Shown here: piece after piece, positions 59,842 to 64,000 of the stretch
How positions within the stretch are numbered: the first letter of the stretch is position 1
Layout of the letters: the number at the start of each line of letters is the position of its first letter
Source of the DNA: CBDBLK01 sp965243145
Lineage (GTDB): Bacteria > Bdellovibrionota > Bacteriovoracia > Bacteriovoracales > Bacteriovoracaceae
Length of the DNA stretch: 64,000 nucleotides
Assembly: GCA_965243145.1 (NCBI GenBank)
Contig: CBDEUB010000002.1
Location: 992,001 to 1,056,000, forward strand
Direction of reading: 5' to 3'
Translations under genes and position numbers: made by a program
Notes under the pieces: model-generated
Database searches by the model: none
What the model was told of the DNA's origin: nothing
The model's input: only the letters and a program-made list of their open reading frames with translations

Positions 59842-60815
59842 ACCACACAATTGCCGAGGATATAGGCCCTTTGCCTAGAATCCAAGCGATGGAAAGTTTC
59901 CTTTTTAACCGTGTAATAAGTAAATTTCCGGCGAGAAATCCGCTTGAGCGGCATAAAAACTGCGTACACCAAATCCCGAACCCCTTGGCGAGGAATACCC
60001 GCCCGGTGCAATCCGCGGGTGTCTTCGAGAATGAGAGTTCCGGCCTTAACTTCACTGAGAATTAAACTCTTACTCAAATCATAGGCCTGATCAACTTGTT
60101 GGTTAGAGTAGTAACGACTTCCGTTGAGTTTTAAATTCCTATGGGAACCCTTTATGTAATGATGAGGGCCTTGGCCTCTGACGCAATCCGTCAAAAACAA
60201 AAAGGCCTTCAACAAAAATGTTTTGTGATTGGGGTCGCGGTGCCAATGATGGTTCATCACCGCATACTCGGCGGGGAAATTTCTGCGCGTATAACCTTCT
60301 ATCAAATAGGGCCTTATTCCAAAATAAGATTCGACAATATGGCAAATAAAGTCGGAGAGCATAATGCGAAAAAACAAAGGATTTTGTGCATTAAAATAAC
60401 TTTTTAAGGTCGAGGGCCTAAAATCTCTTAGACATTGATCCAAACTGCGAAATTCGTCCCTATCAAAAGCAATGCCCGCGGCCTTGTAATCGTGCCCGTG
60501 TCCCACCAAGTATTGATCAATTAAATGTTGGTGTTTTTCTGGATGTATTTTAGATTGGGCCAAAGTGGGCATTTCAAAATTTCCCGTCTCCAAGTCTTTT
60601 TGAAAAACTTGGCGCATTTCTTCCAGGGTCTGAGCATCGATAAAATTTTCGATTACTACAAAACCATTTTCCTCTATCTCTTTCAAAGCGTTGTTTTCCC
60701 GTTGATTTAAACGGGGAAGAGCAAAGCATTTGCGATCAAGATAAAGAAGCGACTCTAGTTCAATTTCCCAAGGTGCCTTTAATCTAAATGTATAATGTTT
60801 ACTTTGTTTTTTCAC
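59838..60815 (-). CDS. Phytanoyl-CoA dioxygenase (PhyH)-family oxygenase
   Basis: 325 residues from GTG at 60815. Fe(II)/2-oxoglutarate enzyme: NGFVVIENFIDAQTLEEMRQ at the start, HHWHRDPNHKTF (HxD iron ligands), GPHHYIKGSHRN, and DTRGLHRAGIPRQGVRDLV with the distal His and the Arg that binds 2-oxoglutarate. Starts one base into the FkbM stop (TAGTG), so the two genes are coupled. The substrate is unknown. Confidence 0.85.
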   Translation of the reverse strand: MKKQSKHYTFRLKAPWEIELESLLYLDRKCFALPRLNQRENNALKEIEENGFVVIENFIDAQTLEEMRQVFQKDLETGNFEMPTLAQSKIHPEKHQHLIDQYLVGHGHDYKAAGIAFDRDEFRSLDQCLRDFRPSTLKSYFNAQNPLFFRIMLSDFICHIVESYFGIRPYLIEGYTRRNFPAEYAVMNHHWHRDPNHKTFLLKAFLFLTDCVRGQGPHHYIKGSHRNLKLNGSRYYSNQQVDQAYDLSKSLILSEVKAGTLILEDTRGLHRAGIPRQGVRDLVYAVFMPLKRISRRKFTYYTVKKETFHRLDSRQRAYILGNCVV

Positions 60816-61699
60816 TATACCCGCTTAAAAATATAATTTTTGATCATTCCTCCCTGCTTGAGTGCCGGAGTTCCTTTGCCTGTAACCACAATCTGAAATC
60901 TATTTTCTCTGAGAAATTTTTTAATCCATTGGTCGTCCTCAAGACTTTCATCCAATTCAATCAAAAGAGATTGCAAATGAGGGCCTTGAATAAGATTCGA
61001 CGCTCCTCGAATAATTTTGGCCTCAATGCCGTCAACATCAATTTTTAAATGCCGGGGAGGGGCCATTTTGTATTTTGTGATAAAATCGTCTAGTCCCATA
61101 CCCAAGCACCCCTGCGCAAAAATAACCGGATTGTCGGTTTGGCCAAATTGTTCATTTGGGCCAAATATGGTGTGTGCCGATCCGGGAATATCGGAGGTCA
61201 ATTTTAACTCACTCAATTCTTCTCTGTCGGCCAAGGCCAAACAATAGGCCGAAACGCGAGAGGAAAGATCATTGATTTGAATATTTTTGTTAAGAATGTG
61301 GTAGTTGGAGGCCTCGGGTTCAAACGCATAAACTCTACATCCCCTTTTTCCCGCATAAATACTGTACATCCCCACATTGGCCCCAATGTCAAATAAAATA
61401 TCTCCTTCTGCCATGGAATTGATCCATTCAATAGTTTCAGGTTCTTTACTCAAAAGCGTTTGAGCACGCCACAAAAGAATGGGATTGCTGGCAACATAAT
61501 CAAGAGGCCATCCACCAGAAGGATAAACGGTATAACAAATATTTTTAAGACGATGAATCAATAAGGCCGACCAACGGTTGGCCCAGGAGAGAAATAAAAG
61601 GCGCACGAGAATTTCTTGAAGGCCAAAAATCAAGCGGTGCTTGACTTGAAACCGGGAATTTATTTTTCTGAGAAAGGATAACACCAAAAATTTATGCAT
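60815..61699 (-). CDS. FkbM-family methyltransferase
   Basis: 294 residues from the ATG at 61699. ILFDIGANVGMYSIYAGKRG, YAFEPEASNYHILNKNI, LKIDVDGIEAKIIRGA and SLLIELDES are the FkbM motifs in order. Members O-methylate sugars of polysaccharides, glycopeptides or macrolides. Coupled to the PhyH oxygenase. Its promoter region faces the truncated mutM copy at 61770. Confidence 0.88.
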   Translation of the reverse strand: MHKFLVLSFLRKINSRFQVKHRLIFGLQEILVRLLFLSWANRWSALLIHRLKNICYTVYPSGGWPLDYVASNPILLWRAQTLLSKEPETIEWINSMAEGDILFDIGANVGMYSIYAGKRGCRVYAFEPEASNYHILNKNIQINDLSSRVSAYCLALADREELSELKLTSDIPGSAHTIFGPNEQFGQTDNPVIFAQGCLGMGLDDFITKYKMAPPRHLKIDVDGIEAKIIRGASNLIQGPHLQSLLIELDESLEDDQWIKKFLRENRFQIVVTGKGTPALKQGGMIKNYIFKRV

Positions 61700-61761
61700 C
61701 AAGCAAACAAGCAAGTCAAGGGCCAGATTTTCTCTTTGACAGTGAGGCCTAGACCAGGTAC

Positions 61762-61817
61762 ACTGCCCCATGCCCGAAGTCGAAACCATCCGCCGTCAAC
61801 TGCAATGTTTTACCATA
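61762..61817 (+). repeat. Truncated duplicate of the mutM 5' end (left flank of the ATPase-PIN cassette)
   Basis: ACTGCCCCATGCCCGAAGTC and the next 24 bases match the mutM start region at 63742-63794 except for a 9-base deletion. TTTACCATA (61809-61817) matches again after a gap. It would encode MPEVETIRRQLQ and then diverges. The PIN stop lies 6 bases beyond. This is the left junction of an inserted cassette. Confidence 0.8.
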
Positions 61818-61822
61818 ATGCA

Positions 61823-62239
61823 TTATGGACAAATATCTGCAGTGAGAAGATCTTGATGTTCCTTCTTTTGATAAATATTTCCACCAATGATTTCTTTAAA
61901 ATCTTTATGCAATTTTTTATCTCTTGTACACAAAATTTTCACACCTTCGGCCTTTGCCAAACCTAAGATATGAATGTCATCTGATTGTAATAATGATCGA
62001 TCTATTTTTTGTATTTCGTTTTCCACCTTGTCAATATTAGCTTCACGGGATTGCCCACTCCTTTTGTATTCCTCAAGTTTTCTTCTATACGGTTTAAGTT
62101 CCTTAAAGTCTTTGTGATTGGAGTAAATTAATTTGCCATTCCTTTTTTTCAACCAATCGTGAATAGGTTTCATATCGTCTTTTTTTGACAAAAAGTCTCC
62201 CCATTGGTTAATGTCCAAGATTATGCACATATCAATCAT
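61823..62239 (-). CDS. PIN-like nuclease of an ATPase-PIN cassette
   Basis: 138 residues from the ATG at 62239, overlapping the ATPase stop by 8 bp. MIDMCIILDIN gives the first acidic residue; SDDIHILGLAKAEGVKILCT then RDKKLHKDF is the C-terminal PIN core (DD...D). Such proteins cut RNA or single-stranded DNA. Its stop lies at the left mutM-fragment boundary. It is probably the effector, held in check or activated by the ATPase. Confidence 0.75.
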   Translation of the reverse strand: MIDMCIILDINQWGDFLSKKDDMKPIHDWLKKRNGKLIYSNHKDFKELKPYRRKLEEYKRSGQSREANIDKVENEIQKIDRSLLQSDDIHILGLAKAEGVKILCTRDKKLHKDFKEIIGGNIYQKKEHQDLLTADICP

Positions 62240-63533
62240 CAAATCCTAAAAAACGGTCTGACTCTTTATCAAAAAAATCCCTATATCCGATCGGCGCTCC
62301 CAAGAGATCGCCTTGATCATCAAAGTGAAGATTGTGAACTTGGACGGTATCCTTCAAAGGTTCTAAATAGATTAAAGATACCTTATCAGGGGCAATATTG
62401 CCTCTCCTTATCTCAATTCGAGTCCTGTCGATAATATAATCACTGTGAGTTTCAATTAAAAAAGAGTTGTTCATTTGAGTGCTCTGAACCAACAAAGAGG
62501 CCAATTCAGCTTGGGCCTTGGGATGAAGATGAACCTCTGGTTGTTGTAACAAAAATTTTGTGTCTTCGGATTTAGCAGAGTCAGAAATAAAAATTCGAGT
62601 TAAAAGTGGTAGGATTTGGCCTACTCCATAACCAGTATCTATAATATTTGACAGATTGTTTCTTATTTGAAACTTTAATTGGAAAGGTTCCCCCATGGTC
62701 GTTCCATATCTTTTAATTTCAATATCACTGAACATGCCTGAAGATTTGCCAAACCCAACCATTTTTTCCCTAATCTCTTCCCAAATTTGGTTATTTCGGG
62801 TATGCAATTGCATAAGAAAGCTGGGAATATCCCCTCCCTCCGAGTTTGGAAATTCTTTGATGGGATCATATGTTCTTTGCGGTTTGGAACGAACAGGGGC
62901 CAGGTTGAATATTTCCTTTGAAAAATATTGATCTTGATAACTTCTTACCATTTTCCACATTTCTAAAATATGTTTTTTTTGGGAGTTTTTCTTCTTTTCT
63001 TTCCCAAGGCGAGACTGCGCCATACGAGATTGTAATAAATACCATCCCAAAGGAATCTCATTGGCATCGGAAAAAGATTCTTTTAACGGATCAAATTTTC
63101 CTTCTTGGTCGCTAATGCTATATGTGTTTTTTTCTCCCTCTTTTTTGCAAGTAAAACTAATATTTTTTAAATCAATATCTACTCGATTGATAATGGATTC
63201 GGCCCCTTCATATTTCTCTCTAAAACAAAGATTATATTTGATACCTTCTTTTTCATGAAGGAACCCCAATTCAAAACTATCATCCTTGTTATTTTTATTG
63301 ATAATATCTGAAAAAGAACCCATGCGATAAGGTTCTTTGTTAAAATCTGGAATAATCAGGCCATCTTTAGAAATAAAGTCGTGGATGACAGAAAAACATC
63401 CCATGATACTTGTTTTCCCAGTGCTATTTTCTCCAACCAAAAATGTTATGGGACGAATAACGAGATGCTGTTCACCAGCAAAACATCTTACATTTTTTAT
63501 TTTAAATTTAAAATTTTTGTTTGAGTCGTTCAC
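62232..63533 (-). CDS. RecF/OLD-like ABC ATPase (AAA_21, DUF3696-like) of an ATPase-PIN cassette
   Basis: 433 residues. Walker A FLVGENSTGKTSIMG, signature-like DTGYGVGQILPLL, Walker B LLQQPEVHLHPKAQAELASL and the D/H loop ETHSDYIIDR place it with the OLD/PtuA-type ATPases. Many of these drive phage-defence systems paired with a small nuclease. The long central region (100-280) varies. AT-rich, and flanked by mutM duplications, which indicates lateral transfer. Confidence 0.85.
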   Translation of the reverse strand: MNDSNKNFKFKIKNVRCFAGEQHLVIRPITFLVGENSTGKTSIMGCFSVIHDFISKDGLIIPDFNKEPYRMGSFSDIINKNNKDDSFELGFLHEKEGIKYNLCFREKYEGAESIINRVDIDLKNISFTCKKEGEKNTYSISDQEGKFDPLKESFSDANEIPLGWYLLQSRMAQSRLGKEKKKNSQKKHILEMWKMVRSYQDQYFSKEIFNLAPVRSKPQRTYDPIKEFPNSEGGDIPSFLMQLHTRNNQIWEEIREKMVGFGKSSGMFSDIEIKRYGTTMGEPFQLKFQIRNNLSNIIDTGYGVGQILPLLTRIFISDSAKSEDTKFLLQQPEVHLHPKAQAELASLLVQSTQMNNSFLIETHSDYIIDRTRIEIRRGNIAPDKVSLIYLEPLKDTVQVHNLHFDDQGDLLGAPIGYRDFFDKESDRFLGFDD

Positions 63534-63605
63534 TTTTTACCCCTCCCGCTTTAATTTTTTCAGCGGCACTCTATTAGTTTGAACATATATATCATAACCA
63601 ATAGA

Positions 63606-63707
63606 TTGACGCAAATAGAAAAACATCATTCTCGTGTATTTCAGCGTAACTGGCCATTTTTGGACTCCAATAGAGACAAATTGCGTCAATAATCCTTATT
63701 GCGTAAA
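63606..63707. promoter_or_regulatory. Three related half-sites between the ATPase gene and mutM
   Basis: TTGACGCAA (63606-63614), its exact inverse TTGCGTCAA (63681-63689) and TTGCGTAAA (63699-63707). Placed in the divergent promoter region, they could be operators that control the ATPase-PIN operon or mutM. No regulator can be named. Confidence 0.35.
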
Positions 63708-63741
63708 TCAGAATCAAAAGATACCTTGGCCACAGAAGGTG

Positions 63742-63815
63742 ACTGCCCCATGCCCGAACTGCCCGAAGTCGAAACCATCCGCCGTCAACTGCAAGAAAAT
63801 ATGCCCTTTACCATA
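63742..63815 (+). repeat. mutM 5' end, right-hand copy of the cassette-flanking duplication
   Basis: Intact partner of the fragment at 61762-61817. It includes the mutM ATG at 63750. The right copy has an extra 9 bases (CTGCCCGAA) within a short CCCGAA repeat. Together the two copies frame the ATPase-PIN cassette. Confidence 0.75.
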
Positions 63816-64000
63816 GAGGAAGTGGTGTATTCTCCCGTGGTGCACTCAATTCTCAAAGAGAAGGCCAGGGAGTTTGATCCCCGTGGCCACACCCTTTCCC
63901 GTGTTGAGCGCAAGGGAAAACTGCTCGACTTTCACCTTCCAGACGGAAAACACATTTTGGGCCATCTGGGCATGAGCGGGTCGTGGCGAATCTCTCCCAA
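63750..64000 (+). CDS. mutM: Formamidopyrimidine-DNA glycosylase (MutM/Fpg), N-terminal part
   Basis: Runs off the right edge; 83 codons are seen. MPELPEVETIRRQL is the Fpg N-terminus with the catalytic Pro2 and Glu3 after removal of Met. RKGKLLDFHLPDGKHILGHLGMSG contains the conserved Lys of the N-terminal domain. The enzyme removes oxidised purines (8-oxoG) from DNA. The duplicated fragment at 61.8 kb shows that something was inserted at this start; the gene here reads intact. Confidence 0.93.
   Translation, partial: MPELPEVETIRRQLQENMPFTIEEVVYSPVVHSILKEKAREFDPRGHTLSRVERKGKLLDFHLPDGKHILGHLGMSGSWRISP

Noticed and set aside
1..64000. CRISPR arrays, tRNA or rRNA genes
   Set aside because: No regularly spaced short repeats, cloverleaf sequences or rRNA-like stretches were found by eye on either strand.

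Overview
The window is chromosomal DNA from a Gram-negative bacterium. Supporting genes are an apolipoprotein N-acyltransferase, KdsD, a secretin, several lipoproteins and MotAB stators with a sigma-28-like promoter. The mix of exported proteases and hydrolases, a Tad/Flp pilus locus, MotAB, a GldFG-like ABC exporter and a eukaryote-type AdoMet decarboxylase would fit a Bdellovibrionota-like (formerly deltaproteobacterial) lineage, but there is no rRNA or marker alignment here, so that is inference. Core genes are GC-richer and strikingly rich in GGCC. Several accessory blocks are clearly AT-richer: 3.7-4.2, 8.7-9.4, 32-34, 38-45.8 and 59-63.7 kb.

Layout. 0-10 kb: an exported protein cut by the window edge, SixA phosphatase, sufE-hemB, two exported metalloproteases, a duplicated-domain exported protein, a decayed AbrB/Doc toxin-antitoxin pair, a TadC-like membrane protein and a frameshifted HigBA pair. 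10-20.4 kb: EttA, a CmoA-like enzyme, a minus-strand Tad/Flp pilus operon (Flp pilin, pseudopilins, CpaB-, CpaC- and CpaF-like), a SPOR protein, then manC-murG-mazG-like genes coupled by overlapping stop/start codons. 20.4-32 kb: a DUF4160/DUF2442 pair, lipoprotein MsrB, an IS1111-type insertion sequence, hemJ, pckA, motAB, two alpha/beta hydrolases and an NPP-type phosphodiesterase. 32-46 kb: an AbiE toxin-antitoxin pair, an EVE protein, spermidine synthesis (class 2 AdoMetDC plus SpeE), a subtilase, and a three-gene restriction-like operon (PLD-SNF2 helicase, Eco57I-type methyltransferase, DUF2235 hydrolase). 46-58 kb: lnt, kdsD, yacG, hflX and a GldFG-like ABC exporter. 58-64 kb: methyltransferases and a PhyH oxygenase, probably for glycan or small-molecule modification, then an ATPase-PIN cassette lodged at the 5' end of mutM.

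The most unusual feature is a family of 194-bp interspersed elements. There are three full copies, one 131-bp deletion copy and several solitary ends. Their terminal inverted repeats differ between copies but stay complementary within each copy, and three copies share a promoter-like flank. One copy sits inside a reading frame that is restored exactly when the 194 bp are removed. Other highlights are the ATPase-PIN cassette flanked by duplicated mutM 5' ends, the PLD-SNF2/methyltransferase/DUF2235 operon, and an IS1111 element with a probable bridge-RNA region.

No tRNA, rRNA or CRISPR array was seen, and no gene-free stretch exceeds about 300 bases. All assignments come from reading motifs by eye; no database search was possible.
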